DNA of 64,000 nucleotides from Allofournierella massiliensis (lineage in GTDB: Bacteria; Bacillota; Clostridia; Oscillospirales; Ruminococcaceae), in contig NZ_SLUM01000001.1 in assembly GCF_004345265.1 (NCBI RefSeq), positions 62,001 to 126,000 on the forward strand. Reading direction: 5' to 3'. Positions 38,999-48,303 of the stretch are shown here, piece by piece. The position numbers and the translations under genes were made by a program. Numbering within the stretch: position 1 is the stretch's first letter; every line of letters starts with the position of its first letter. A model generated the notes under the pieces. It did not search any database. It saw only the letters and a list, made by a program, of their open reading frames with translations, and was not told the DNA's origin.

Positions 38999-40207
38999 TC
39001 AGGCGTTCTGGATGCAGGCGATGCCGGGCAGCTCCTTGCCTTCCAGGTACTCCAGAGAAGCACCGCCGCCGGTGGAGATGTGGGTCATCTTGTCGGCGAA
39101 GCCCAGCTGCATCACGGCAGCAGCGCTGTCACCGCCGCCGATCACGGTGGTGGCGTCGGACTCGGCCATGGCCTTGGCAACGGCCAGGGTGCCGGCAGCC
39201 AGGGTGGGGTTCTCGAACACGCCCATGGGGCCGTTCCATACAACGGTCTTGCTGGCCTTCACGGCGTCAGCAAACAGCTTCTCGGTCTCGGGTCCGATGT
39301 CCAGGCCCATCATGCCGGCAGGCATGGCGTCGGCAGCAACCATCTGAACCTCGATGGGAGCGTCGATGGGATCGGGGAAGGAAGCGGCAACAGCGGTGTC
39401 CACAGGCAGCAGCAGCTTTACGCCCTTCTCCTCGGCCTTCTTCATCATTTCCTTGCAGTAGTCCAGCTTCTCGTTGTCCACCAGGCTGGTGCCAACCTCG
39501 TAGCCCTTGGCAGCCAGGAAGGTGTAGGCCATGCCGCCGCCGATGATCAGGGTGTCCACCTTCTCCAGCAGGTTGCTGATCACGTTCAGCTTGTCGGCAA
39601 CCTTGGCGCCGCCCAGGATGGCGGTGAAGGGGCGAACAGGATCGTTCACGGCGTTGCCCAGGTAGCGGATCTCCTTCTCCATCAGGTAGCCAACAGCGGT
39701 GTCCTTGATGTAGTCGGTCACGCCGGCGGTGGAGCAGTGAGCGCGGTGAGCAGAGCCGAAGGCGTCGTTCACATAGCAGTCAGCCAGGCTGGCCAGCTCT
39801 TCGCTGAACTCGGGCAGGTTCTTGGTCTCCTCCTTGCGGAAGCGGGTGTTCTGCAGCAGAACCACGTCGCCGTCCTTCATGGCGGCAACAGCGGCCTTGG
39901 CGTTCTCGCCCACAACGGTGTCGTCATTGGCGAACACCACGGGCTGGCCCAGCAGCTCGCTCAGGCGCACAGCCACGGGAGCCAGGCTGAACTTCTCTTC
40001 GGGGCCGTTCTTGGGCTTGCCCAGATGGCTGCACAGGATCACCTTGCCGCCATTCTCGATCAGCTTCTTGATGGTGGGCAGGGCGGCAACGATGCGGTTA
40101 TCGTTGGTGATAACGCCCTCCTTCATGGGAACGTTGAAATCGCAGCGCACCAGAACGCGCTTGCCCTTAACGTCCAGTTCCTCAACGGTTTTTTTACCTA
40201 AGCCCAT
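38999..40207 (-). CDS. pgk: Phosphoglycerate kinase
   Basis: A 402-residue glycolytic enzyme that makes ATP from 1,3-bisphosphoglycerate. The N-terminal substrate site has [14 protein letters not shown] and LCSHLGKPK; the hinge and nucleotide lobe have [12 protein letters not shown], an [10 protein letters not shown] segment near residue 335 and [11 protein letters not shown], with the final [24 protein letters not shown] at 40207 follows GAGAGGAG; the in-frame start at 40264 lies in the leader. First gene of the pgk-tpiA-gpmI group, with a strong promoter upstream. Confidence 0.97.
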   Translation of the reverse strand: MGLGKKTVEELDVKGKRVLVRCDFNVPMKEGVITNDNRIVAALPTIKKLIENGGKVILCSHLGKPKNGPEEKFSLAPVAVRLSELLGQPVVFANDDTVVGENAKAAVAAMKDGDVVLLQNTRFRKEETKNLPEFSEELASLADCYVNDAFGSAHRAHCSTAGVTDYIKDTAVGYLMEKEIRYLGNAVNDPVRPFTAILGGAKVADKLNVISNLLEKVDTLIIGGGMAYTFLAAKGYEVGTSLVDNEKLDYCKEMMKKAEEKGVKLLLPVDTAVAASFPDPIDAPIEVQMVAADAMPAGMMGLDIGPETEKLFADAVKASKTVVWNGPMGVFENPTLAAGTLAVAKAMAESDATTVIGGGDSAAAVMQLGFADKMTHISTGGGASLEYLEGKELPGIACIQNA

Positions 40208-40299
40208 TGTTCTTTCTCCTCTCATTTTTGAAAGTATCCCAAAGGGAACGGCTGCCCGCGCCAACCGGTGCGGATAACCGCCTTGTCATACCTGCCCTT

Positions 40300-40328
40300 A
40301 TTATAAACAACTTGGGCCGATTTCGCAA
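40300..40328 (-). promoter_or_regulatory. Promoter of the pgk group
   Basis: On the minus strand TTGCGA, a 17-bp spacer and TATAAT, about 95 bp before the start codon. Confidence 0.7.
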
Positions 40329-40608
40329 GTTTTTTCTTGTTACTCTTTTAACGAAATACGCCCTTTTCCTGCACAAAAATCTGGGCGGTATGCGCTTTTT
40401 TGTAAAAAAACGGGAAAGAAACAGAAAAGGCAAAAATCGTGAAAAGAATTGGCAAACCCGCGCCGCGGCCCGGCAAATGTGATACAATAAAAATATAAGG
40501 GTGTGCGGGGCCGCCGGCTTTGCCGCGCCCGAACGCTGCTGGTTCACCGCCCGCCGCGCCCACGCGGCAGAAGGCGGGGTTTTTGGGAATACAAAGGAGG
40601 CAATGTGT

Positions 40609-41622
40609 ATGCCGGGGCTTGTGACTCACTGTGTGTTCGGCGCCCGAACGCTGGCCCGCCTGCCGGACTGCGGGGCAAAGCGGGCGGCGAGGCAGCATTC
40701 CCGGGCGTTTTTCCTGGGCTGCCAGGGGCCGGATCTGTTCACCTATAACTTTTTGCGGCTGGCCTTTTCCAACCACCGGAATCTGGGGGCCTACCTGCAC
40801 AACCACCGGGTGAAGGCGCTGTTTCTGCAGATGTTCGCCTGCCTGCCGGAGCAAGAACCCGAGCGGGGGGTCTGCCTTGCCTATCTGGCGGGGGCCTACT
40901 GCCACTATGTGTGCGACAGTGTGTGCCACACCTTTGTGTACGCCCGCACCGGCTACGACCCGGCCCACAAGAGCGCCCGCTATTACGGCCGCCACGCCGC
41001 GCTGGAAAGCGACATCGACGCCTGGTACATGGCCCGGTGCGGTTACAGCTACACCCGGCTGCGGCAGGAGCAGGTGTTCCGGCTCAGCGAGGCGGAAAGC
41101 CAGCTGATCAGCAAATATCTGGCGCGGGTTTTGCAGGGCACGCTGGGGGATCTGTTCCCGGTGCGCTCGCCCTTCCGCCCGGCCTTTGTGCGCCGGGCCA
41201 TGGTGATGGCTTCGTTTGAATCCAGCCTGCTGCACGACCCGGGCGCCCAGCGGCGGCAGATGGTGGAAAAATTCGAGAACCGGGTGATGAAGTTCCCGCT
41301 GCTTTCGGCCAAGTTCATCACCGACGCGCCCAGCAGCATGCCGGACCCCATGAACCTGGCCCACGCTGCCTGGCGGGACCCCTGGAAGCCCCAGCGCCTG
41401 TTCACCGACAGCTTCGACGAGCTGTTCTGCAAGGGGCTGCGGCTGGCGGTGTGGCTTGTGCCCCAGATGGACGACCCGGTGCGCTTTCTGATGATGACCG
41501 GCGACACCAACTACCACGACGACCGGGTGCTGGCTGCCAATTTCCAGCGGCTGGAGCGTGCGGTGGCGGCCGGTCAGGCCGGAGCGCCCGCCCCGGCCCC
41601 GGCGGCGCAGCACGCCCGCTGA
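40609..41622 (+). CDS. Zinc-dependent phospholipase C-like protein
   Basis: A 337-residue protein with the PF00882 pattern: MPGLVTHCVFGAR at the N-terminus, then GCQGPDLF, LAYLAGAYCHYVCDSVCHTFV near residue 90, and ESDIDAW near 130. The His and Asp residues are those expected to hold zinc in the alpha-toxin-like fold. There is no signal peptide, so most homologues of this short group are thought to be cytoplasmic and of uncertain activity. ATG at 40609 is chosen with AGGAGG eight bases upstream; ATG at 40603 is too close. The promoter seems to be an extended -10 TGATACAAT near 40483. Confidence 0.8.
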   Translation: MPGLVTHCVFGARTLARLPDCGAKRAARQHSRAFFLGCQGPDLFTYNFLRLAFSNHRNLGAYLHNHRVKALFLQMFACLPEQEPERGVCLAYLAGAYCHYVCDSVCHTFVYARTGYDPAHKSARYYGRHAALESDIDAWYMARCGYSYTRLRQEQVFRLSEAESQLISKYLARVLQGTLGDLFPVRSPFRPAFVRRAMVMASFESSLLHDPGAQRRQMVEKFENRVMKFPLLSAKFITDAPSSMPDPMNLAHAAWRDPWKPQRLFTDSFDELFCKGLRLAVWLVPQMDDPVRFLMMTGDTNYHDDRVLAANFQRLERAVAAGQAGAPAPAPAAQHAR

Positions 41623-41643
41623 CCCCCATTTTCAGCTGCAATG

Positions 41644-41678
41644 CCCCCTCCGCACTCCGGCGGCGGGGGAATTTTTTT
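41644..41678 (+). terminator. Terminator after the phospholipase C-like gene
   Basis: CCCCC-CCGC/GGCGG-GGGGG stem followed by a run of seven T. Confidence 0.8.
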
Positions 41679-41854
41679 GCCCTTTTGACCGCAGGATTAT
41701 TAAGAAAAGGCAAAAAAATTTGAAAAACAGATGAAAACCGCAAAAAAGGCCCCACAGAGCGAAAAAAACGCTGTATAATATCTGCGCGGCGACTGCCCCT
41801 GAGGGAGGGGCGCGCCAGACAGGAATAAAACAGAATGAGAAAGAGGATTGCACC

Positions 41855-43597
41855 ATGAAAAAGAAGATCCTTGTGGGGGCGGCGATTCTGGTCGTGCTGG
41901 CCGCGGTGATTCTCACCGGCGTGCTGGTGGTCTCCAAGTATCTGGTGGGCGGCGAAAAGCGCGCCCGGGACAAATGGGAGATCGAGACCGGCACCTACAC
42001 CTTCACCGACGACGAGATCAACGTGCAGATGTATCGCCAGCCGGTGGAAGCCAGCATCGAGGTGGCCCAGATCCTGCCCGGCGAATACGAGCAGGAGGGG
42101 TTTACATATTACGATGAGGAGGTGCAGCAGCGGCTGGCCCAGAGCCTGATGACCATGATGGCCCGGGGCGGCTACACCATGGACGCCCCGCTGGCGGTGC
42201 TGAACCCCTTCGGCACCGGGTCGAACGGGCTGTATCTTTACTTCACCACCGACTACAACTGCCAGATCCGCTACACCGTCACCACCGACGACGAGAGCAT
42301 CCCCGCCTACACCGCCACCGCCAATTCCGCCCAGGAGTTCGGCAAGGTGCAGGAATTTCTGCTCATCGGCCTTGTGCCCGGGCAGGAAAATCAGGTGACG
42401 CTGGAGGCGGTGAACCGGCAGGGCGAGGTGAAGCAGAGCTTCACCTTTACCATCCAGATGCCCGAAACCACCTCCGGCCACCCGAACCGGCTGGAGGCCA
42501 CCGAGGGCGAAAGCACCGCCGAAATGAGCGAGGGCCTTTTCTACGCCATGGGCCTGAGCGACTACTACGGCTACACCTTCTTCTTTGACAACGACGGCAT
42601 CCTGCGCTACGAAATGCTGCTGGACGGCTACCATTCCGACCGCATCCTCAGCCTGGGCGACCAGATTCTGGCCTGCGTGGGCAGCAACAAGATCGCCCGC
42701 ATCAGCCGCATCGGCCAGGTGCTGCAGGTGTATGATCTGGGCCGCTTCGAGCTGCATCACGACTTCCACTGGGGCCCGGACGGCGAGCTGGTGGCCCTGG
42801 CCACCAACACCGAGGGCGAAACGGTGGAGGATCAGCTGATCGCCATTGATATGGAATCCGGCGAGGTGACCCTGCTGGTGGATTTCAGCGCCCTGATGAA
42901 CGACTATTTCGTGACCACCGAAAAGGTGGCGGCCAACAGCTCCTTCTTCTGGCAGGCGGGCCTGTGGGACTGGCTGCACCTGAACTCGGTGCAGTATCTG
43001 GAAGAGGAGGACGCGGTGGTGGTCAGCTCCCGCGAGACCTCCACCATCCTCAAGGTGAAGAACGTGCACGAGGAGCCGGCCATCGACTGGATGATCGGTG
43101 ACGAGGCCTTCTGGCAGGGCACCGGGTTTGCCCAGTACAGCCTGACCAGAGAAGGCGACTTCACCCCCCAGTACGGCCAGCACGACGTGACCGTGATCTA
43201 CGATGAAAGCCTGCCCGAGGGCCAGTATTACCTGCGCATGTTCGACAACAACTACTGGGCCAACAGCACCCGCACCGGCTACACCCCCACTCTGCCGGAT
43301 TCGGTGGGGCAGGCCCTCACCGAGGACGAGAGCATCGTGAGCCATGTGTACTATTATCTGGTGGACGAGAACGCCGGTACCTTCCGGCTGGCCTGGTCCT
43401 TCGATGTGCCCTACTCCAGCGTGGTGTCCAACGCGCAGCTGCTGGAGGGCGGCAACTATGTGGTGAACAGCGGCGTGCCCCAGGTCTACGGAGAATATGA
43501 CTCCGAGGGCAATCTGATCCGCAGCTTCCAGTACCACAGCATGATGAACGGCTACCGGGTGATGAAGGACGACTTCGTCGGCTACTGGTTCCGTTAA
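41855..43597 (+). CDS. Aryl-sulfate sulfotransferase-like protein (ASST family)
   Basis: A 580-residue protein with one N-terminal membrane anchor (ILVGAAILVVLAAVILTGVL) and an extracellular body. A beta-sandwich of about 200 residues comes first, then a six-bladed propeller. HHDFHWGPDGELVALATNT near residue 305 and LNSVQYLEEEDAVVVSSRE then STILKV near 380 match the ASST catalytic region, where a His takes the sulfate group from an aryl donor. In gut bacteria such enzymes move sulfate between phenolic compounds. The CotH and arylsulfotransferase neighbourhood is common in this group of Clostridia. A TATAAT box lies at 41774. Confidence 0.85.
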   Translation: MKKKILVGAAILVVLAAVILTGVLVVSKYLVGGEKRARDKWEIETGTYTFTDDEINVQMYRQPVEASIEVAQILPGEYEQEGFTYYDEEVQQRLAQSLMTMMARGGYTMDAPLAVLNPFGTGSNGLYLYFTTDYNCQIRYTVTTDDESIPAYTATANSAQEFGKVQEFLLIGLVPGQENQVTLEAVNRQGEVKQSFTFTIQMPETTSGHPNRLEATEGESTAEMSEGLFYAMGLSDYYGYTFFFDNDGILRYEMLLDGYHSDRILSLGDQILACVGSNKIARISRIGQVLQVYDLGRFELHHDFHWGPDGELVALATNTEGETVEDQLIAIDMESGEVTLLVDFSALMNDYFVTTEKVAANSSFFWQAGLWDWLHLNSVQYLEEEDAVVVSSRETSTILKVKNVHEEPAIDWMIGDEAFWQGTGFAQYSLTREGDFTPQYGQHDVTVIYDESLPEGQYYLRMFDNNYWANSTRTGYTPTLPDSVGQALTEDESIVSHVYYYLVDENAGTFRLAWSFDVPYSSVVSNAQLLEGGNYVVNSGVPQVYGEYDSEGNLIRSFQYHSMMNGYRVMKDDFVGYWFR

Positions 43598-43616
43598 AAA
43601 AACCAAAAAGACACAG

Positions 43617-43659
43617 AGGCCCCGCGCCCGGATGCTTGTTCCGGCGCGGGGCCTTTTTT
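43617..43659 (+). terminator. Terminator after the arylsulfotransferase-like gene
   Basis: AGGCCCCGCGCC/GGCGCGGGGCCT stem followed by TTTTTT. Confidence 0.9.
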
Positions 43660-43899
43660 GCTGCCGCCGGTTAAAAGGGGCCAAAACGGGCAAATGCCGG
43701 AAGCCGGAGCTTGACCCAACGTTAAAACCGGGTAAAGGGAGATGAAAAACTGGGTAAAAAAACCACACCCCCGCCCACAACCGCCCCTGCCTCTTGCTAT
43801 GATGGGAAAAAACCGGAACATGCAGCGGCCGACCCCGGTTTGGGAGGCGGTCGCTTCGTACTCTTTGTTATCACGCCCGGGGAAAGGAACGACCGCTCT
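43660..43899 (+). other. Leader region upstream of sigI
   Basis: With the terminator before it this makes a 302-base gap. It has a TTGACC at 43711 and TATGAT near 43798 but no well-spaced pair, and a C-rich tract near 43766-43790. A SigI-type autoregulated promoter is likely in such operons, but I cannot place its boxes with confidence. Confidence 0.3.
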
Positions 43900-44631
43900 A
43901 TGCAGACCGACCACGCCATTCTGGAGCAGGTGGCTCAGGCCAAAACCAGCCTTGAGCGCGCCGACGAACTGATCCGGCAATATCAGCCCTTCATCAAGGC
44001 GCAGGCCAGCCGGGCGCTGGGCCGCCTGTGCACCGAGCAGGACGACGCCTTCAGCATCGGGATGATCGCCTTTCACGAGGCCATCCGGGGCTACAGCCGC
44101 GCCCGGGGCAGCTTTTTGCAGTATGCGGCGCTGGTGATCCGCAGCCGCATCCGGGACGAGCAGCGCCGGGAGCGCCGCCATACCCCCCACGCCCGGCTGG
44201 ATCAGCCCGGGCCGGAGGAGGGCCACACCCTGGGCGAGCAGCTGGCCGACCCGGAAAACCCGGTGGACGCCGCCGAGGGCAGGCTGGCCACCCAGGCCGA
44301 GATCCGGGAGCTGACCGCCACCATGGCCGGGTTCGGCATCGCCCTTTCCGACGTGGCGGAAAACTGCCCCCGCCAGCGGCGCACGCTGGAGGCCTGCCGG
44401 CAGGCGGTGCGCTACGCCCGGGAGCATCCCGAGCTGCTGGAGGAGCTGCTGCACACCGGAAAGCTGCCGCTGGCCCGGCTGTGTGAGGGCTCCGGCGTGG
44501 CCCGCAAAACGCTGGAACGGCACCGAAAATACGTCACCGCCCTTTTGCTGATCTACACCAACGGCTACGAGATCATCCGGGGGCACATCTGCCAGATGCT
44601 GGCGCCACAGGGAGGTGAACGCCCCGCATGA
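43900..44631 (+). CDS. sigI: RNA polymerase sigma factor SigI
   Basis: A 243-residue sigma-70-type factor. Region 2 runs through ELIRQYQPFIKAQASRALGR, EQDDAFSIGMIAFHEAIRGY and RGSFLQYAALVIRSRIRDEQRRE. The C-terminal part (TMAGFGIALSDVAENCPRQR, later SGVARKTLERHRKYVTALLL) is the SigI-specific region 4-like domain that replaces the usual sigma4. SigI answers heat or polysaccharide signals and is held by the membrane protein RsgI, whose gene follows with a 4-bp overlap. ATG at 43900 behind AAAGGAACG is preferred to longer starts. Confidence 0.93.
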   Translation: MQTDHAILEQVAQAKTSLERADELIRQYQPFIKAQASRALGRLCTEQDDAFSIGMIAFHEAIRGYSRARGSFLQYAALVIRSRIRDEQRRERRHTPHARLDQPGPEEGHTLGEQLADPENPVDAAEGRLATQAEIRELTATMAGFGIALSDVAENCPRQRRTLEACRQAVRYAREHPELLEELLHTGKLPLARLCEGSGVARKTLERHRKYVTALLLIYTNGYEIIRGHICQMLAPQGGERPA

Positions 44632-45566
44632 AATACCTTGTGATGGAGGTAAGACCCAGCTACGCCATTCTGCTGGACGAGGAGGGCCGCTTTGTGCGGG
44701 CCGCCAACCTGCACTATGAACCGGGCCAGAGGGTGGAGCACATCGTGCCCATGCGCACCCGTGCCGCCCGGGGCAGGGGGATGCTGATCTGGCTGCCCGG
44801 CGCGCTGGCCGCCGCCTGCCTTGTGCTGATGGCGGCGGTGCTGCTGCGGGCGCCCATCGCCCCCTATGCCTCGGTGTATCTGACCATCAATCCCCAGGTG
44901 CGCATCGATGTGGATCGCCGCAGCGTGGCCCGGGGGCTGGAGGGCGTAAACCCGGACGGTCAAGCGCTGGTGGAGGGCTACGACTGGAAGGGCAAGCAGC
45001 TGGATCAGGTGACCGACGAGCTGATCGACCGGGCGGTGGCCATGGGCTATCTGGCCCCCGGCGGAGCAATCACCATTGATCTGGAAGCGGAGGACGAGAG
45101 CTGGGCCGAGCAGACCAACCGGCAGCTGCGGGAGCATCTGGAGGAATATCTGCAATACCAGAACCTGCGGGTCACGGTGCAGGTGGGCCAGAGCGTGAGC
45201 ATCCCGGTGGCCCCCGCCGCCACCGCCGCGCCCACCGCCGCGCCCACGGCGCCGCCCACCCCGGCGCCCACGGCAGCGCCCACCCCGGCCGCGAACGATT
45301 CCGGCTACGGGGATTCCGCCTACGGGGCCGCCGCCGGAGTACCTGCCCCCGCCGCCCCGGACACCGGGGATTCCGGCTACGGCGAGGGGGATTCCGGTTA
45401 CGGCGCAGCCCCCACCGCCGCCCCGGCTCCGGCCCCGGCGGAGGAGGATTCCGGCTATGGGGATTCCGCCCCGGCCCCCGCGCCGGAGGAAAACGATTCC
45501 GGCTATGACCAGCCGGAGGAGCCGGAAGAGCCGGAGCAGGATTCAGGTTACGACGGGGACGACTGA
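44628..45566 (+). CDS. rsgI: Anti-sigma-I factor RsgI-like membrane protein
   Basis: A 312-residue protein overlapping the end of sigI (ATGA). Residues 1-45 (MKYLVMEVRPSYAILLDEEG then RFVRAANLHYEPGQRVEHIV) are the RsgI N-terminal beta domain that binds SigI in the cytoplasm. One membrane helix is at 52-72 (MLIWLPGALAAACLVLMAAV). Outside, YASVYLTINPQVRIDVD, GLEGVNPDGQALVEGYDWKG and a helix form the RsgI_S-like domain. A disordered tail from about 190 on has Ala/Pro/Thr runs and six DSGY units. The usual carbohydrate-binding module of clostridial RsgI is absent, so the signal may be something other than a polysaccharide. Confidence 0.9.
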   Translation: MKYLVMEVRPSYAILLDEEGRFVRAANLHYEPGQRVEHIVPMRTRAARGRGMLIWLPGALAAACLVLMAAVLLRAPIAPYASVYLTINPQVRIDVDRRSVARGLEGVNPDGQALVEGYDWKGKQLDQVTDELIDRAVAMGYLAPGGAITIDLEAEDESWAEQTNRQLREHLEEYLQYQNLRVTVQVGQSVSIPVAPAATAAPTAAPTAPPTPAPTAAPTPAANDSGYGDSAYGAAAGVPAPAAPDTGDSGYGEGDSGYGAAPTAAPAPAPAEEDSGYGDSAPAPAPEENDSGYDQPEEPEEPEQDSGYDGDD

Positions 45567-45696
45567 AAAAATTTTTAAAAAAGTTTTCCGCCGACCCCGG
45601 TTTTGCCTTCACAGGCTGCGTAATCTGTGTCAGAAGCCAGAAGAACGGATGGCTGCATGAAAAAACAACAAATCACAGGAAAAAGGAGACGATGGT

Positions 45697-46926
45697 ATGA
45701 CCAGAAAGAAACTGACCGCACTGCTCGGCGCCGGGTTGGCGCTTTCCATGGCCGTGTGCCTGCTGGCCGGATGCTCCAGCCCCGCCCAGAGCACCGCCAC
45801 CGCCGCCGCGCCCGCGGCTCTGAGCCAGGGAGGCGTGATCTATCTGAAGGTGAATCCGGAAATTGCCGTGCGCTACGATGAACAGGGCATGGTGACCAGT
45901 CTGGAAGGCCGCAACCCGGACGGCAAGGAGATCCTGACCGGCTACACCGGCTACGAGGGCAGGGAATGCAAGGCCGTGATCGGCGAGCTGGTGGCCCGCA
46001 TCAACGAGGCCGGTTACTTCGTGGAAGAGGTGGAGGGCGACAACCGCCAGATCACGCTGGAGGTGGCCCGGGGTTCCAGCCTGCCCGCCGACGATTTCCT
46101 CAGCGGCATTGTGGAGCAGGTGCAGACCTACACCGCCGCCCAGCAGCTGAGCAGCCCGGTGGAGGTGGACGGCGAGAGCAACTACGGCTGGACCGACTAC
46201 GCCGACACCGACTACGGCCCGGGCAACGACGGTGTGACCGACTACAGCGCCACCGATTACGGCCCGGACAATGACGGCGTGACCGATTACGGCGCCACCG
46301 ACTACACCGCCAGCCGTTCCGGCGGCGCGGCCACTCCCGCCCCGGCCACTCCGGCCCCCGGTACCACCGATTATGGCGACACCGACTACGGCCCGAACAA
46401 CGATGGTGTGACCGACTACAACGACACCGACTACGGCCCGAACAACGACGGTGTGACCGACTACAACGACACCGATTACGGCCCGAACAACGACGGCGTG
46501 ACCGACTACAACGACACCGACTACGGCCCCAACAACGACGGTGTGACCGACTACAACGACACCGATTACGGCCCGAACAATGACGGCGTGACCGACTACA
46601 ACGACACCGACTACGGCCCCAACAATGACGGCGTGACCGATTACAACGACGACGGGGATTCCGGCTATACCGCTCCGGCCCCCGCGCCCACCGCGGCTCC
46701 CGCCCCCGCCCCGGAAACCAATGATTCCGGCTACGGCGATTCCGCCTACACCGCCCCCGCCCCGGCGGCTCCGGCCCCTGCTCCGGTTGCCCCTGCTCCC
46801 GCTCCGGTGGCTCCCGCTCCCGCGCCTGCCGGCGACTCCGGCTATGACGACGGCGGCGATTCCGGTTACGACGACGGCGGCGACTCCGGCTACGATGACG
46901 GCGGAGATTCCGGCTATGACGACTGA
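45697..46926 (+). CDS. Lipoprotein with RsgI_S-like domain and Asp-rich tandem repeats
   Basis: A 409-residue lipoprotein. The signal peptide LGAGLALSMAVCLLAGC ends in a lipobox Cys. Residues about 45-135 repeat the extracellular domain of the neighbouring RsgI (GVIYLKVNPEIAVRYDEQG, GRNPDGKEILTGYTGYEG, VIGELVARINEAGYF). Then two divergent and six regular copies of a 15-residue unit DTDYGPNNDGVTDYN occur, and finally Pro/Ala linkers and four GDSGYDDG units. The Asp/Gly/Asn spacing resembles calcium-binding thrombospondin-3-like repeats, an inference. It shares the DSGYGDSAY tail with RsgI, so both arose by duplication. Start at 45697 after AAAAGGAG. Confidence 0.85.
   Translation: MTRKKLTALLGAGLALSMAVCLLAGCSSPAQSTATAAAPAALSQGGVIYLKVNPEIAVRYDEQGMVTSLEGRNPDGKEILTGYTGYEGRECKAVIGELVARINEAGYFVEEVEGDNRQITLEVARGSSLPADDFLSGIVEQVQTYTAAQQLSSPVEVDGESNYGWTDYADTDYGPGNDGVTDYSATDYGPDNDGVTDYGATDYTASRSGGAATPAPATPAPGTTDYGDTDYGPNNDGVTDYNDTDYGPNNDGVTDYNDTDYGPNNDGVTDYNDTDYGPNNDGVTDYNDTDYGPNNDGVTDYNDTDYGPNNDGVTDYNDDGDSGYTAPAPAPTAAPAPAPETNDSGYGDSAYTAPAPAAPAPAPVAPAPAPVAPAPAPAGDSGYDDGGDSGYDDGGDSGYDDGGDSGYDD
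46378..46647 (+). repeat. Six tandem 45-bp repeats in the lipoprotein gene
   Basis: Six 45-bp units in a row with only third-position differences, such as GACACCGACTACGGCCCG at each start. Two diverged units precede at 46204-46293. Such a block can expand or shrink by slippage, changing the length of the extracellular repeat. Confidence 0.85.
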
Positions 46927-47605
46927 CCGCCCGCCGGTCTGGCGGCACGAATACAAGCACTGGATCACCCCCCAGGAGGACTGGGTGCTCACCCGGCGGC
47001 TGGAAAAGCTGTTTGAGGCCGACCGGCACGCCGGGCCGGGGGGTGTGTACCGGGTGAACAGTCTTTACTTTGACACCCCCGCCGACACCGCCCTGCGCCA
47101 GAAACTGGATGGGGTGGATCGGCGGGAGAAGTTCCGGCTGCGGTACTACGGGCAGGACACCGGCTTTCTGCGGCTGGAAAAAAAGAGCAGGCAGAACGGT
47201 CTGGGCCAGAAGCGCAGCGCCCGGCTGAGCGAGGAAGAGGTGCGGCTTTTGCTGGCCGGGCAGATCGATTTTCTTTTGCACAGCGGCCAGCCCCTGCTGG
47301 TGGAGCTGTACAGCAGAATGCGCGCCGGGCTGCGCCCGCGCACGGTGGTCTGCTACGACCGGCAGGCCTTTGTGTACCGGCCGGGCAATGTGCGCATCAC
47401 GCTGGACCGGAACCTGCGCCGGGGCAGCGGGCCCGCCGATTTTCTGAACCCGCAGGCCCCCGCCTGCACCGTGGCGCCCGGGGGCACCATTCTGGAGGTA
47501 AAATACGACGCCTTTCTGCCCGATCTGGTGCGCATGGCCGTGCAGGTGCCCGGCCGCCGGGCAGGGGCCTGGTCAAAATACGCGGCCTGCCGCAAATGGG
47601 AATGA
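46916..47605 (+). CDS. VTC-domain polyphosphate polymerase-like protein
   Basis: A 229-residue protein of the VTC (PF09359) superfamily, a tunnel-shaped triphosphate fold. WRHEYKHWITPQEDWVL carries the first basic residues. VYRVNSLYFDTPAD, REKFRLRYYGQ and FLRLEKKSRQNGLGQKRSARL supply the Arg/Lys-lined tunnel, and GGTILEVKYDAFLP has the last acidic strand. ATG at 46916 lies in the end of the lipoprotein gene (11-bp overlap), showing coupling. In bacteria VTC proteins are found with DUF4956 and CotH proteins, as here; whether they make polyphosphate is not known. Confidence 0.88.
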   Translation: MTTDRPPVWRHEYKHWITPQEDWVLTRRLEKLFEADRHAGPGGVYRVNSLYFDTPADTALRQKLDGVDRREKFRLRYYGQDTGFLRLEKKSRQNGLGQKRSARLSEEEVRLLLAGQIDFLLHSGQPLLVELYSRMRAGLRPRTVVCYDRQAFVYRPGNVRITLDRNLRRGSGPADFLNPQAPACTVAPGGTILEVKYDAFLPDLVRMAVQVPGRRAGAWSKYAACRKWE

Positions 47606-47627
47606 GCGGCGCGCCGGGAGGGGTTTT

Positions 47628-48299
47628 ATGACGTTTCAGGATATCTTCCGTTCCAGTTTTCTGGACAATTCCGCCGCGGTCAGCCCGCTGGATATGCTGC
47701 TGGCCATGGCGCTGGCTCTGGCGCTGGGGCTGTTCATCTTCTACATCTACAAAAAAAGCTACTGCGGCGTGATGTACGCCGCCAGCTTCGGGGTCACGCT
47801 GGTGGCCCTGTGCCTGATCACCACCCTGCTGATTCTGGCGGTCACCAGCAACGTGGTGCTGTCGCTGGGCATGGTGGGCGCCTTGTCCATCGTGCGGTTT
47901 CGCACCGCCATCAAGGAGCCCATGGACATCGCCTTTCTGTTCTGGAGCATCGCGGCGGGCATCGTGCTGGCGGCGGGCTTTGTGCCGCTGGCGGTGCTGG
48001 GCAGTTTGCTCATCGGGCTGGTGCTGGTGGTGTTCGCCGGGCGCAAAAGCGCCGACCGGCCCTACATTCTGGTGCTGCACTGCGCCGGGGACGCTTGCGC
48101 CCGCGCCGCTGCCGCTTTTCTGGAGGAGGCGGTGACCGCCCACGCGCTGAAAAGCAAGACCGTGAGCGCCCGGGGCACCGAGCTGAACTACGAGGTGCGG
48201 CTGCGGCAGGAGGACGCCTCCTTCGTGGAGCAGCTGGCCGCCATGGAGGGAGTGGAGGAAGCGGTGCTGGTATCCTACAACGGGGACTATATGGGGTGA
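47628..48299 (+). CDS. DUF4956-family membrane protein
   Basis: A 223-residue protein with four membrane helices in the first 140 residues. The family hallmark is a VVLSLGMVGALSIVRFRTAI stretch followed by KEPMDIAFLFWSIAAGI near residues 75-112. The C-terminal 80 residues are a soluble domain. DUF4956 proteins stand next to VTC and CotH genes and may form a channel or an accessory to polyphosphate handling; the function is not established. It lies 22 bp after the VTC gene and four bases before the CotH gene, so all belong to one operon. Confidence 0.9.
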   Translation: MTFQDIFRSSFLDNSAAVSPLDMLLAMALALALGLFIFYIYKKSYCGVMYAASFGVTLVALCLITTLLILAVTSNVVLSLGMVGALSIVRFRTAIKEPMDIAFLFWSIAAGIVLAAGFVPLAVLGSLLIGLVLVVFAGRKSADRPYILVLHCAGDACARAAAAFLEEAVTAHALKSKTVSARGTELNYEVRLRQEDASFVEQLAAMEGVEEAVLVSYNGDYMG

Positions 48300-48303
48300 A
48301 GCC

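Noticed and set aside
45673-46992. 439-codon minus-strand repeat protein opposite the lipoprotein gene
   Set aside because: Its repeats simply mirror the tandem DNA repeats of the plus-strand gene, which has a signal peptide, lipobox and ribosome site.
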